A DNA stretch of 64,000 bases from Nocardia rhamnosiphila NBRC 108938. GTDB taxonomy: Bacteria; Actinomycetota; Actinomycetes; Mycobacteriales; Mycobacteriaceae. The stretch is taken from positions 1,364,001 to 1,428,000 of the forward strand of contig NZ_JOAJ01000001.1 of assembly GCF_000720425.1 (NCBI RefSeq), in the 5' to 3' direction. Shown in pieces: positions 16,454 to 25,590 of this stretch; position 1 is the stretch's first letter; each line of letters opens with the position of its first letter. The notes below the pieces were generated by a model, which was not told where the DNA came from, did not search any database, and was given only the letters and a program-made list of their open reading frames with translations. A program made the position numbers and the translations under genes.

Positions 16454-16944
16454 ACGGCCTCCTCTTTCGGCGGCCGGTATCCGTCGCGCTACGCCGGCCC
16501 CGGCCGAACCGGCTCGTATCGCATCACATCACATCACCACCGTGCGGGGACGGCCCGGCTCACCGAAGTCGCCGCCCGCGAGCTACCGAGGAGTGCCGAT
16601 CCGCACCGGGCCGCCATCACGCTTCCCGACGAGAAGCTCCACCGGGCGGATCAGTGCCTCGTCGAACCGGCCGCCGGACAACAGGTTCGTCGCGGCGGCA
16701 TGTGAGCCGACCGGACGACCGCCGGTGCGCGTTATGGTGAGGCTGCCGGACGGTCTTTCCGCCGGGCCCCGTATACGGCCCACCGGTTCGCGAACGGTCC
16801 CGGGTCTCGTCGACACAAGGGGCCGGAAGGGCCGGGAGTTCCCGCCGGACTGCTGGACATTCGACTGCTCGCGAAAGGTGGCAGGATGCGCGCATCCTAC
16901 CGGGAAGTGATGGACCGGCGGCCGGGTATGCGACCCGCCGCGCG
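16454..16944. other. Intergenic region without a confident gene
   Basis: 491 bases between divergent genes. A 77-codon minus-strand frame at 16583-16816 (containing GRFDEALIRPVELLVGKRDG) has some protein-like character but no ribosome-binding site and no recognised family. Otherwise only GC-rich sequence is seen. Confidence 0.4.
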
Positions 16945-17970
16945 ATGACCGGGAGTCTCGCGAAACGCCGGTGGCACGACTTGCGCGGGTCGCGGTTCTT
17001 CCCGGCCACCGTGATCATCGGCATCCTGGCCTGTGCCGCCGCCCTTTTCGCCGGCTCCTACACCTATGCCACCGCCAACCCGAAGCCGGAATACGTGCCC
17101 ATCGCGGTGGTCGGATCGATGCCCGCCGCACAGGCGGCGCAACTGGAAGCCGAGCTGACGACGGCGATGGGCAGCTCGCTGCGGGTCCACCGTTTCGCCG
17201 ACCGCGCGACCGCGCTCGCCGCGCTCCAGGACCAGGAAGTATTCGCCGTCGTCGGAACCTCTCCGGCCGACAACACGGTGACACTCGATCTGTCCAGCGC
17301 CTCCGGTCAGACGGTGGCGACCGCCCTCGCGCAGGGTCTGCCGCCCATCGCCGAACACGCCGGGTACACCGTGCGGGTCGACGATCTGAATCCGCTGCAG
17401 GACGGCGACCCGCACGGTCTCACCATCTTCTACATGACGATCGCCGCGGTCGTCGTCGGATTCGTCGGCGCGGTCCAACTCGGGGTCAACGCCCGTGATC
17501 TGCACGCGGGCGAACGTATCGCCTGCACCGCGGTATACGCGCTGCTCGGCGGCTTCGCCATCGTGGCAACCGTCGATTGGCTCCTCGGCGCGCTCGAACT
17601 CCCGTTCCGGTCGTGGGCGGTGCTCGCGCTCACCATGTTCACCTGCGGCATGGTCTTCACCATGTTCCAGGCCCTGTTCGGACGATGGGCGATACTGCCG
17701 ACCTGGGGCATCATGATCCTGCTCGGCAACCCGACCTCCGGTGGTTCGGTGTCGTGGCCGCTGCTTCCCCGCCTGCTCGCGACGATCGGCGGGTGGCTGC
17801 CACCGGGTGCGTCGGTGAACGCGCAGCACACCGCCGTCTACTTCCCGGACCATCAGCATCTCGGCCCCTGGCTGGTGCTCGCGGGGTGGTCGGCGGTCGC
17901 GATCGGGGTGTTCCTCGTCGCGCAGCGACGATCGGACAACCGGCGGCCCGCGGGCGCCGAGGCGGGCTGA
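16945..17970 (+). CDS. YhgE/Pip-like ABC-2-type membrane protein (DUF3533-like)
   Basis: 341 residues. A signal-anchor helix (about 22-42) is followed by an extracytoplasmic domain (about 45-160, beginning YVPIAVVGSMPAAQ) and five C-terminal transmembrane helices (about 160-185, 195-215, 225-255, 275-300, 310-330). This layout matches the YhgE/Pip and DUF3533 permease-like proteins, related to ABC-2 exporters but lacking an ATPase. No ATPase is adjacent. The role may be cell-envelope export or phage-infection-type surface functions; it is unproven here. Confidence 0.8.
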   Translation: MTGSLAKRRWHDLRGSRFFPATVIIGILACAAALFAGSYTYATANPKPEYVPIAVVGSMPAAQAAQLEAELTTAMGSSLRVHRFADRATALAALQDQEVFAVVGTSPADNTVTLDLSSASGQTVATALAQGLPPIAEHAGYTVRVDDLNPLQDGDPHGLTIFYMTIAAVVVGFVGAVQLGVNARDLHAGERIACTAVYALLGGFAIVATVDWLLGALELPFRSWAVLALTMFTCGMVFTMFQALFGRWAILPTWGIMILLGNPTSGGSVSWPLLPRLLATIGGWLPPGASVNAQHTAVYFPDHQHLGPWLVLAGWSAVAIGVFLVAQRRSDNRRPAGAEAG

Positions 17971-18108
17971 GCAGAGCCGCACCGGTCGTCTCCGAGCCGG
18001 CTGTCGCCGACGCGAAAAACGCCTGACCGGACGATGTTTCACATCAGGGCCGGCGGTACACGTCGAAAATGCTTTGCCCATCTCCGGCCCCACTGCGACC
18101 ATCCGCGG

Positions 18109-18858
18109 ATGCGCTCCTTCGACGATCTCGTGACCGAAGCCGTAGCCGCCGATATCGACGGCTGGAGCTTCGCCTGGCTCGACGGCCGCGCCATCGAGGA
18201 GCGGCCGCCCTGGGGTTACGCTCGCGAGCTCGGCCGGCGACTGGCCGCCGCCCGGTCGGCCCTCGACATCGATACCGGGGGCGGTGAAGTGCTGGCCGAG
18301 GCCCCGGTCCTGCCGCCGGCGATCTACGCGACCGAATCCTGGCCGCCGAACGTCGAACGGGCTTGGCATCGGCTGAGCGGACGCGGCGCCACCGTGGTGC
18401 AGACCACGCCCGGCGGTCCGCTGCCCTTCCCGGATCGCAGCTTCGACCTCGTCACGGCCCGCCATCCCGTACGCCCGGACTGGACCGAAATCCACCGTGT
18501 CCTCACCGACGGGGGACACTATTTCGCCCAGCACGTGGGCCCGGGTTCGGCGTTCGAACTCATCGAACGCTTTCTCGGTCCGCAGCCCGGGCAGCGCACG
18601 CAGCGCGACCCCGCCCGGGAAGCCGCGGCGGCCGAAGCCGCGGGGCTGACCGTGGCAGATCTGCGCACCGCGCGCTGCCGGATGGAATTCTCCGATATCG
18701 GCTCCGTCGTATGGATCCTGCGCAAATGCGTGTGGTGGGTGCCGGATTTCTCCGTCGATCGCTACCGGGACGCCCTTGTGGAACTGGACCGGGAGATGCG
18801 CGCTGGGCATCCGTTCGTCGCATTCTCCACCCGGCATCTCTTCGACGTGGTCCGCTGA
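18109..18858 (+). CDS. SAM-dependent methyltransferase-like protein
   Basis: About 249 residues with a class I methyltransferase core: DIDTGGGEVLAEA (motif I, about residues 46-58), PFPDRSFDLVTARHPV and a GGHYFAQHVGPGSAFEL strand. The motif I glycines are retained. It resembles the UbiE/methyltransferase type 11 group common in actinobacteria. The ATG at 18109 (MRSFDDLVTEA) is preferred to 18034, since the fold begins there. The substrate is unknown. The MarR gene follows 61 bases downstream on the same strand. Confidence 0.8.
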   Translation: MRSFDDLVTEAVAADIDGWSFAWLDGRAIEERPPWGYARELGRRLAAARSALDIDTGGGEVLAEAPVLPPAIYATESWPPNVERAWHRLSGRGATVVQTTPGGPLPFPDRSFDLVTARHPVRPDWTEIHRVLTDGGHYFAQHVGPGSAFELIERFLGPQPGQRTQRDPAREAAAAEAAGLTVADLRTARCRMEFSDIGSVVWILRKCVWWVPDFSVDRYRDALVELDREMRAGHPFVAFSTRHLFDVVR

Positions 18859-18919
18859 CCCGGCACGACAGACGTGCCTGCCGGCCGAGGTATCGGCGTC
18901 GGTGCGCGACACTGGATCG

Positions 18920-19363
18920 GTGAGTACCGACAACGGCCCGACACCCCCGCCGGCCAGCGCCTCGATCATCGTGCTGACACTGGCGCGGCGAGTGGAGACC
19001 GAACTCAACGCCGCCCTGGCAACACTGGATCTGACCGTCGGCCGCCTGGGCCTGCTCGGCCATATCTCCGGGGTCCCGGGTGCGTCGTTCTCGGAACTGG
19101 CGCGGATGTCGGGGATCAGCGTGCAGAGTGTGCACACGGCGGTGAAGGCCCTGGTCGGCGCCGGACTGGTCCACGACCGTACGGCCCGCGCCGGCTCGGC
19201 GTCGGCGATCGAACTCACCGCCGAAGGAACTCACCTGCTCCGGGCCGCCCAGCAGGTGGTCACCGATGTCGACGAACGCCTGTTCGGGCCGGCCGCCGAC
19301 CCGGTACAGCGCCGGATCGGTACGGCCGTCGTGGACGCGTTCACCGGCCGAGCCACCCCCTGA
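18920..19363 (+). CDS. MarR-family transcriptional regulator
   Basis: About 147 residues. The winged helix is LTVGRLGLLGHISGVPGASF, SELARMSGISVQSVHTAVKA, then LVGAGLVHDR, with flanking dimerisation helices (SIIVLTLARRVETELNAAL at the N-terminus). The GTG at 18920 lies 61 bases after the methyltransferase stop; the longer frame overlaps that gene antisensically and is unlikely. MarR proteins sense phenolic or oxidant ligands. The nitronate monooxygenase downstream is a reasonable target. Confidence 0.85.
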   Translation: MSTDNGPTPPPASASIIVLTLARRVETELNAALATLDLTVGRLGLLGHISGVPGASFSELARMSGISVQSVHTAVKALVGAGLVHDRTARAGSASAIELTAEGTHLLRAAQQVVTDVDERLFGPAADPVQRRIGTAVVDAFTGRATP

Positions 19364-19472
19364 ACCATGCCGCCGCCATCCAGGTGGCAGCACGGTCGGC
19401 CGGGATACGGGCTCCCGTAATGTCGCCTCCACGAGGGGCCGCCTGGGCGCCCGGACGAGAAGGAGGCTGTGG

Positions 19473-20480
19473 GTGCCGGGAACACCGTGGTCACACCGGA
19501 TGGGTTTATCGGTCCCGATCGTGAACGCCCCGATGGGCGGAGTGGCCGGGGGGCGGCTTGCGGCCGCCGTGTCCGCGGCCGGCGGGCTCGGGATGATCGG
19601 CATGGGCAGCACCGGATCGGCCGCGGCCCTGGAACACGAACTCACGCAACTCGTTCCGGCGCCCATGCTCTTCGGTATCGGCATGGTGGGCTGGGTGCTC
19701 GAGCGCGAACCCGCCCTGCTGGATGCGGCCCTGGCCGCGCGGCCGGCGCTCGTCTCGGTCGGTTTCACCGAGAAGTGGGCCTGGGTCGAGCGGGTCCACG
19801 CGGTGGGGGCGGCGGCGGTCACCCAGGTCTACGACGCGGACCATGCCCGCCGGGCCGCGGCGGCCGGAGTGGATGTCCTGGTCGCGCGCGGCAGCGAGGG
19901 CGGCGGCCACGGCGAAACCCGGTTGGGCACACTCGCGGTACTGGACGCGGTACTCGACGCGGTCACGGTTCCCGTCCTCGCCGCCGGTGGTATCGCCACC
20001 GCCCGGGGTCTGGCGGCCGTGCTCGCGGCGGGGGCGGCCGGTGCCTGGCTCGGCACCTGCCTGTCGGCCTGCCCGGAAGCCCTCACCCCGGAACCCGCTC
20101 GCGCCGCGCTGGTACGCGCCCGGGCCACCGATACGGTGGTCACCCGGGTCTTCGATCTGGGACAGCGGCTCCCCTGGCCCGACCGCTATCCCGCCCGAGT
20201 ACTGGCCAACGAGACCACCCGTAACTGGGCGGAGCGGGAGGCCGCGTTGTCCGCCGACGGTGCGGCCCGCGACGAGGTGGCGGCGGCCGCCGCCACCGGA
20301 GACCCCCGCCGCGCCCCGGTCGACGCCGGTGAGGGAGTCGGCGCCCTCACCCGCAGCCTCCCGGCCGGTGAGGTCATCGCCGCATTGTGCACCGGGGCCG
20401 ATCGGCTGTTGGGCCGGTGGGCGCACGGCGCCGGGACCGTGTTCGACAGCGGCACGCCGCGCGGCCCGGGGAGCGACTGA
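19473..20480 (+). CDS. Nitronate monooxygenase (2-nitropropane dioxygenase family)
   Basis: About 335 residues, an FMN-dependent TIM barrel oxidising alkyl nitronates. Seen: PIVNAPMGGVAGGRLAAAVS at the N-terminus, GIGMVGWVL, VLVARGSEGGGHGE (the family GxEAGGHxG-like motif with the catalytic-region histidine), VPVLAAGGIATARGLAAVLA (phosphate-binding loop) and a LGTCLSACPEA segment. The GTG at 19473 follows GGAGG with good spacing. It comes 109 bases after the MarR gene, so joint control is likely. It converges with the response regulator gene ending at 20487. Confidence 0.9.
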   Translation: MPGTPWSHRMGLSVPIVNAPMGGVAGGRLAAAVSAAGGLGMIGMGSTGSAAALEHELTQLVPAPMLFGIGMVGWVLEREPALLDAALAARPALVSVGFTEKWAWVERVHAVGAAAVTQVYDADHARRAAAAGVDVLVARGSEGGGHGETRLGTLAVLDAVLDAVTVPVLAAGGIATARGLAAVLAAGAAGAWLGTCLSACPEALTPEPARAALVRARATDTVVTRVFDLGQRLPWPDRYPARVLANETTRNWAEREAALSADGAARDEVAAAAATGDPRRAPVDAGEGVGALTRSLPAGEVIAALCTGADRLLGRWAHGAGTVFDSGTPRGPGSD

Positions 20481-20486
20481 CGCTCG

Positions 20487-21104
20487 TCAGATCCAGCCCT
20501 TCTCCCGCGCCCTGAGGGCCGCCTCGTACCGGTTGGAGACCCCGAGCTTGGCCATGGCCGCGGAGAGGTAGTTGCGGGTGGTCCCCGGCGACAGGTGCGC
20601 TCGCCGGGCGATGTCCTCGACCGACGAGCCGTCGAGGGCATATTCGAGAACATCGGCTTCCCGTGCGGTGAGCACGGTGTCACCGGCGCTGATGGCTTCC
20701 GCGGCCAATTCCGGATCGACATATCGGCCGCCGCCGTGCACCGTGCGGATCACTGCGGCCAGCGTCGCCGCCGAGGTCGTCTTGGGCAGGAAACCCCGGA
20801 CACCCGCGGCCAGCGCCCGTTTGAGGTAGCCGGGCCGGCCGTGGCTGGTGACGATCAACGTGGCGGCGCCCGGCGTGAGCCGCTGCAACTGCGTAGCGGT
20901 CTCGATCCCGTCGATACCGGGCATCTGCAGATCGATGACGGCCACCGCGGGCGGCTCGCCCGCCGCACGATGCCGCCATACGGCCAGGAGTTCTTCCCCG
21001 GAGCCGACATGATCGACGACCTCGAGATCGGGCTCGAGATCGAGCATCGTCGCCAGCGCCGCGCGGATGAGCGTTTCGTCGTCGGCGAGAAAGACAGGGA
21101 TCAT
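20487..21104 (-). CDS. NarL/FixJ response regulator
   Basis: 205 residues. The receiver domain has the acidic pair DDE near the N-terminus, the phosphoacceptor aspartate in AVIDLQMPGIDG, TSHGRPGYLKRAL and the conserved lysine in FLPKTTSA. The C-terminal LuxR-type HTH is LTAREADVLEYALDGSSVED plus IARRAHLSPGTTRNYLSAAM. Its ATG overlaps the kinase stop by 4 bases, so the pair is co-translated. It resembles DesR-like partners of short membrane kinases and probably activates the upstream ABC exporter genes. Confidence 0.93.
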   Translation of the reverse strand: MIPVFLADDETLIRAALATMLDLEPDLEVVDHVGSGEELLAVWRHRAAGEPPAVAVIDLQMPGIDGIETATQLQRLTPGAATLIVTSHGRPGYLKRALAAGVRGFLPKTTSAATLAAVIRTVHGGGRYVDPELAAEAISAGDTVLTAREADVLEYALDGSSVEDIARRAHLSPGTTRNYLSAAMAKLGVSNRYEAALRAREKGWI

Positions 21105-22243
21105 TGTTTCTCCCAGCGGATTTCCAGGACGAACTCGTCGGCGGTCGCGGTGACGGCGAGGCTCGCGCCGACGGCCGCGAGCCGCTCCGCGAGACCACGT
21201 AATCCCGAATGCCGGCCCGGCGTGCCGCGCGGACGGTCGTTGCGCACCGACATACCGGCACCACCGAACGCGAGAGTCGCCGACGTGGCCGCGGAATGCT
21301 CGACGATATTGGTCGTACCCTCCCGCACCACCCAGGCCGCGACCTCGTGGAATCGTGCGGGGACCGTCGCGGGATCACCCTCGACGTCGAGCTCACAACC
21401 CACGGCCGCGAGCAGCGAGCGCGCACCGGCCACCTCACCGAGCAGATCGATCCCGCGATAGCCCCGGACCAGTTCGCGCATCTGCCCCATCGATTCGACG
21501 GCGAGTGTTTTGACCTCGTCCATCTCCTTCGCCGCCCGGTCGGTATCGCCGGATCGCGACAACACACCGGCGAGTTCGCTTTTCACGGCGATCGCCGAGA
21601 ATCCGCGGCCGACCACATCATGCAGGTCCCGTGCGAATCGCAATCGCTCCTGCGCCAGGCGCAGTTCGGCCTCGACAACCTTCGCGTGTTCCACTTCGTC
21701 GACGACCCGCAACCCCCACCTCGTGAGCCAGACCGTGGCGATGACGAAACCGCCGGCGACGAAGGTCACCGCGATCCCACTCAGCGCCGTCGCCGGCGAC
21801 GAGCCGAACACCAACCCGGTCACCACACTCAGCGCCGGCAGAATCCACCATCGGTGCCGGAGAAACGATACGAGGGCGAACACGACCAGCACCGCCACGT
21901 ACACGCCGGCCATCCGGGCGGGAACAACCGCGGCTTCGTCGTCCGCTGTCCGGGCGACCACGGCAGCGGCGACCCATACCCCTGCCAGCGTCGCGACGGC
22001 GACCGGCAGGACCCACCCGCGCGACGACCACTGCGACGATACGGCGAATTCGGCGCGGGCCTCCACCGCGAAGACCGCCGCGACACCGGCGAGCACGATT
22101 CCGGCGGCCGCCCACGGCGAGCGTGCGGTGACCGCCATGGCGGCGACCACCGCGACCAGCGCGCTCTGGAAAGTGATCCCGGTGTAGAGGCGGAATTTCG
22201 CCCCCGCCGGCAGTGCGCGCCATCGGGCGGTCCAGCGGCTCAC
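21101..22243 (-). CDS. DesK-like sensor histidine kinase
   Basis: 380 residues. About six hydrophobic helices (residues 20-170) with short loops precede a HisKA_3 dimerisation domain with phospho-acceptor histidine in RFARDLHDVVGRG. The HATPase region follows, with REGTTNIVEHSAA (N-box) and HSGLRGLAERLAAVGA (G-box). Almost no extracytoplasmic domain exists, so sensing is intramembrane or via the ABC transporter. The GTG at 22243 is chosen because it overlaps the permease stop (GTGA); the longer start at 22300 lies inside the permease gene. Confidence 0.92.
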   Translation of the reverse strand: MSRWTARWRALPAGAKFRLYTGITFQSALVAVVAAMAVTARSPWAAAGIVLAGVAAVFAVEARAEFAVSSQWSSRGWVLPVAVATLAGVWVAAAVVARTADDEAAVVPARMAGVYVAVLVVFALVSFLRHRWWILPALSVVTGLVFGSSPATALSGIAVTFVAGGFVIATVWLTRWGLRVVDEVEHAKVVEAELRLAQERLRFARDLHDVVGRGFSAIAVKSELAGVLSRSGDTDRAAKEMDEVKTLAVESMGQMRELVRGYRGIDLLGEVAGARSLLAAVGCELDVEGDPATVPARFHEVAAWVVREGTTNIVEHSAATSATLAFGGAGMSVRNDRPRGTPGRHSGLRGLAERLAAVGASLAVTATADEFVLEIRWEKQ

Positions 22244-23052
22244 CCGCGGTCGTCCCAGCGGAAACTCCGGCGGATCAGCGCGAACGCCAGGACGGTCCAT
22301 ACCGCCAGTGTCGCAAACGGACGTCCCATCTCGGCAAAGGTCCCTGCGAAACCGCGGACGGCACCGGCATCGGCGAGGGCCGATTTCCCGGCGACACCGA
22401 GGGAAACCAGATCGGCGACGGCCGCGAAGGGAGTCCAGTCGGCCAACTGCGCGAACCGATCCGGCAGCATCCCGCGGATCGATGTCATCCCCAGCATGGC
22501 GATCGTCATCACCGGCAGCGAGGTGATCTGCGCGGCCTCGGCGTTCTTGGTGAACGTACTGGTCGCCAGCGCCAAGAGGGAGAACAGGACGATCCCACCC
22601 ACCAGAGCGAGCGCAATCGCCACGGGGTTCACCGGCGCGGGCGCGCCCACCCCGTAGACGACCGACGCGACCACGGCGGTGCCACCGAGGGTGACCAGCG
22701 CCCCGGGGATGGCGGGCGCGGTCTGGATCTGCCAGTCGGCGGCCTCACCCGTCCGCAGTCGTTTCAGTACGCCCTCGCCGCGGCGGGTGGTGACCATGGA
22801 CAGCACCGAGTAGTACTGCACGAACAACAGGGTCACCAGCGCCAGCATTTCGAAGGTGAGCACCGCGAGATCCGCGGCGGAGGTATCGCCACGGCGGGCG
22901 ATGAAGAACAGGGCCACCGGTATGCCGACCGGGAAGACCGTCGCCAGATAGACGAGCGTTTTGTTCCGCCGGAACTGCAGGTATTCGGCCTTCGCGAGCG
23001 CGGCGAGCGGACGGCGGCGGAAACCGGTGGCGGATGCGGCGGTCGTGGTCAT
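22240..23052 (-). CDS. ABC-2-type transporter permease
   Basis: 270 residues, six predicted transmembrane helices. The N-terminal ALAKAEYLQFRRNKTLVYLA segment is the usual cytoplasmic entry of ABC-2 permeases of drug or lipid exporters. It overlaps the ATPase stop and the kinase start by 4 bases on either side, so it belongs to a four-gene transporter plus two-component operon. This layout is typical of antimicrobial or membrane-stress response modules. Confidence 0.9.
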   Translation of the reverse strand: MTTTAASATGFRRRPLAALAKAEYLQFRRNKTLVYLATVFPVGIPVALFFIARRGDTSAADLAVLTFEMLALVTLLFVQYYSVLSMVTTRRGEGVLKRLRTGEAADWQIQTAPAIPGALVTLGGTAVVASVVYGVGAPAPVNPVAIALALVGGIVLFSLLALATSTFTKNAEAAQITSLPVMTIAMLGMTSIRGMLPDRFAQLADWTPFAAVADLVSLGVAGKSALADAGAVRGFAGTFAEMGRPFATLAVWTVLAFALIRRSFRWDDRG

Positions 23053-24035
23053 CGGCGAGCTCCGATCAGTTCGGGGTCGGCCGCCGGCGCGGCGGCCGAA
23101 TCATCTGCGATATCGAGAAAAACCGTCTCCAGGGACGCGGCGCGGGCCTCCAGCCCACCCAGCCGTACGCCCTGTTCCTCCGCCCAGCCGAGCAACACCG
23201 ACAGATCACCCTGCAGGTCGTGAGTGCTGACGATGACCCGGGCTCCCGCGTCGATGCGGGTGGTGGACAGGATGGGTAGCGGCAGCCCCGGATGATCGAA
23301 GGCGATCCGGGCCGGATGGCCGTCGACGATCTCGCGCAGGGTTCCGGTCCGCGCCATCTCGCCCCGGTGCATGATCGCGATCCGATCGGCCAGCGCTTCC
23401 GCCTCGTCCAGATAGTGCGTGGTCAGCACCATGCTCACCCCCGCGCTCTTGAGCTCGGACAACAGTCGCCACGTCCCGCGGCGGCTCTCCGGGTCGAGTC
23501 CGGTGGTCGGTTCGTCGAGGAACAGCAACCGCGGCTGTCCGAGCAGGGCGCAGGCCAGATCGACCCGCCGCGTTTCACCACCGGAGAGGGATCCGACCCG
23601 GACATGGGCGCGATGGACCAGGCCGACCTGCGCGAGAACCGTCGCGCTGCTCACCGGATTACTACAGGTCCCCCGCCACATCTCGAGCGTTTCGCGGACG
23701 GTGAGTTCGGCGGGCAGACCCCCGGACTGCAGCATGATGCCGACCTGCGCGCGTACCTGGTCACGGTGGCGGTGTGGATCGAGGCCGAAGATTTCGACCG
23801 AACCGGCCGAGGGTTGGGCCAGTCCCTCCAAGATGTCGAGCGTCGAGGTCTTGCCCGCGCCGTTGGTGCCCAGCAGGGCGAAGACCTCACCCTCGGCGAC
23901 CTGTAGGTCGATACCGCGGACCGCTTCGAACGCGGTCTCTCCGGTGCCGTAGGTCCGGCGCAGACCGCGCGCGACGACGATATCGTGTACCGGCCGCCCC
24001 GGCAGTTGCGGTGGATCGGGATGTGCGCTGTTCAT
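23049..24035 (-). CDS. ABC transporter ATPase
   Basis: 328 residues. Walker A LLGTNGAGKTST, Q-loop in IMLQSGGLP, signature LSGGETRR, Walker B LLFLDEPTTGLDP and switch histidine LTTHYLDEAEALAD are all intact; a C-terminal DUF4162-like extension follows (about 225-328). It powers the adjacent permease. The ATG at 24035 (MNSAHPDPPQ) is used; the open frame extends far upstream but without coding character. It is the first gene of the operon ATPase-permease-kinase-regulator. Confidence 0.93.
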   Translation of the reverse strand: MNSAHPDPPQLPGRPVHDIVVARGLRRTYGTGETAFEAVRGIDLQVAEGEVFALLGTNGAGKTSTLDILEGLAQPSAGSVEIFGLDPHRHRDQVRAQVGIMLQSGGLPAELTVRETLEMWRGTCSNPVSSATVLAQVGLVHRAHVRVGSLSGGETRRVDLACALLGQPRLLFLDEPTTGLDPESRRGTWRLLSELKSAGVSMVLTTHYLDEAEALADRIAIMHRGEMARTGTLREIVDGHPARIAFDHPGLPLPILSTTRIDAGARVIVSTHDLQGDLSVLLGWAEEQGVRLGGLEARAASLETVFLDIADDSAAAPAADPELIGARR

Positions 24036-24691
24036 GACCTCTACGATCACCGAGCCGGGCCGGGATCTGTAGTAAGCGCAGTCACGGGATACTCGTGCGT
24101 TTCTCATGGTCCGGAGATGACAAAAGTCATCACCCGGCCGCTCCGGTCTCCGCCCGGGCAGCGGCGGTCGACCTTCGAGAAGCCGGGCATCGAGCTGTCC
24201 TCTCGCCGGGCAGCCGATGACCCGCGCAGCAGCGAAGAATATTCGATATCCGCGCTCCCGCAAGCCAATTGACGCGCGCAGCATCTGGACGGGCCCCACC
24301 GCGCGCACGTAGAATCGACTACGGCGCCGACCCGATCCGCTCACTCCCCGCTCGCGAACAGGAGATACCGCGAGACCGGTCGAGAGATCCTCTGCCGTAC
24401 CGGCAAACCCCACCCCACCGCACTCGGAGCTCCGGTGAGCAGCACCCGTTCCGGAATTACTACTCGGTAGGCACGGACACCGCACGCCACGGTCCCGCAC
24501 CCGCCTCGAGGTCACCGGCTCCCGGAAAGAATCCCGTACCCGACCGACCGGCTCGCGCGCCGTGTACCCACCGGCACCGCGGCCCGGATCTCGGTCGGCG
24601 ATCCACCGAGCCCGTCGATCGGCCGGCGGTGCCGGTCCGGAAAACCCCTGCCGGAAGACACCGGCGCACCAAGAGACTTCGGAGGTCTGTG
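24036..24691. other. Intergenic region between divergent units, no gene recognised
   Basis: 656 bases. Open frames cross it on both strands, but the translations are Arg/Pro-rich. The AT-rich patch 24040-24125 (GATCTGTAGTAAGCGCAGTC and ACGATCACC) is a likely promoter for the ABC/two-component operon. GGAGG just before 24692 is the ribosome-binding site of the cyclopropane synthase gene. Confidence 0.45.
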
Positions 24692-25585
24692 ATGACATCG
24701 GATATCGGCGCACGCCAGGGCGCCTCGGCGGACGCGGTCGAACATCACTACGATATCGGGACCGACTTCTACCGGCTGTGGCTCGACTCGGGCCTGACCT
24801 ACTCGTGTGCCCTGTGGGCCGACGGCGACGACCTCGATCGCGCGCAGCAGCGCAAGCTCGACTACCTGATCGAACAGGCCCGGCTCACCGGCACCGAACG
24901 GATTCTCGATATCGGCTGCGGCTGGGGCAGCCTGATGCGGGCGATCACCGACCGGCACGCACAGACCCGGGTCACCGGCCTGACACTCAGCCGCGACCAG
25001 TACCGCCACGTCCGCACCCATGCGACGGAGCGCACCGATGTGCGCCTGGAACATTGGCAGGATCACCGGCCCGGCACCCCCTACGACACGATCTTCTGTA
25101 TCGGAGCGCTCGAACATTTCGTGCGGTTCGGGCTGTCGCGCCGCGAACGCACCGCCACCTATCGGGCCTTCTTCACCTATTGCCACAGTATGGTGCGTCC
25201 CGGCGGCGGTCTGGTGGTCCAGACGATCGGTAAGGGCAACCGTCCACTGGACCAGAACTCGATCACCGATGTGCAGTTCCTGGCCGACGAGATCTTCCCG
25301 GAGTCGGATCCACCGCGGCTCGCCGAACTCGCCCACGCGTCGGAGAAGTTGTTCGAAATCCGTTCGGTGGTCAACGACCGCCACGACTATGCGACCACCT
25401 GCGCCGAATGGCTACGGCGGCTCCGGGCCCGGCGCGCCGAGGCGGAGACGCTGGCCGGGGCCCGGGTCACCGAGGCCTATGAACGGTACCTGGAGGCGTC
25501 CATCCGGCAGTTCGAGGAACAGCATCTGGTGCTGTATCGAATCGCGCTGCGCAAAGTGGGTGATGCCGAGGCGGCGTCCGAATAG
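24692..25585 (+). CDS. Cyclopropane-fatty-acyl-phospholipid synthase family methyltransferase
   Basis: 297 residues with the SAM-binding motif RILDIGCGWGSLMRAI, the family N-terminal EHHYDIGTDFYRLWLDSGLT (cyclopropane/mycolic acid synthase signature Y-D-x-G-x-D-F) and the IGALEHF motif containing the Glu used in catalysis. Products are cyclopropanated or methylated membrane or mycolic acyl chains. The ATG at 24692 has GGAGG 8 bases upstream. It converges tail-to-tail with the phytanoyl-CoA dioxygenase-like gene 5 bases away. Confidence 0.87.
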   Translation: MTSDIGARQGASADAVEHHYDIGTDFYRLWLDSGLTYSCALWADGDDLDRAQQRKLDYLIEQARLTGTERILDIGCGWGSLMRAITDRHAQTRVTGLTLSRDQYRHVRTHATERTDVRLEHWQDHRPGTPYDTIFCIGALEHFVRFGLSRRERTATYRAFFTYCHSMVRPGGGLVVQTIGKGNRPLDQNSITDVQFLADEIFPESDPPRLAELAHASEKLFEIRSVVNDRHDYATTCAEWLRRLRARRAEAETLAGARVTEAYERYLEASIRQFEEQHLVLYRIALRKVGDAEAASE

Positions 25586-25590
25586 ACCGG

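Noticed and set aside
16583..16816. 77-codon minus-strand frame
   Set aside because: No ribosome-binding site and no recognised family despite a partly plausible composition.
16897..19218. 773-codon minus-strand open frame
   Set aside because: Runs antisense across the membrane protein, methyltransferase and MarR genes; the translation is Arg/Gly-rich with no domain. It is a GC-bias shadow.
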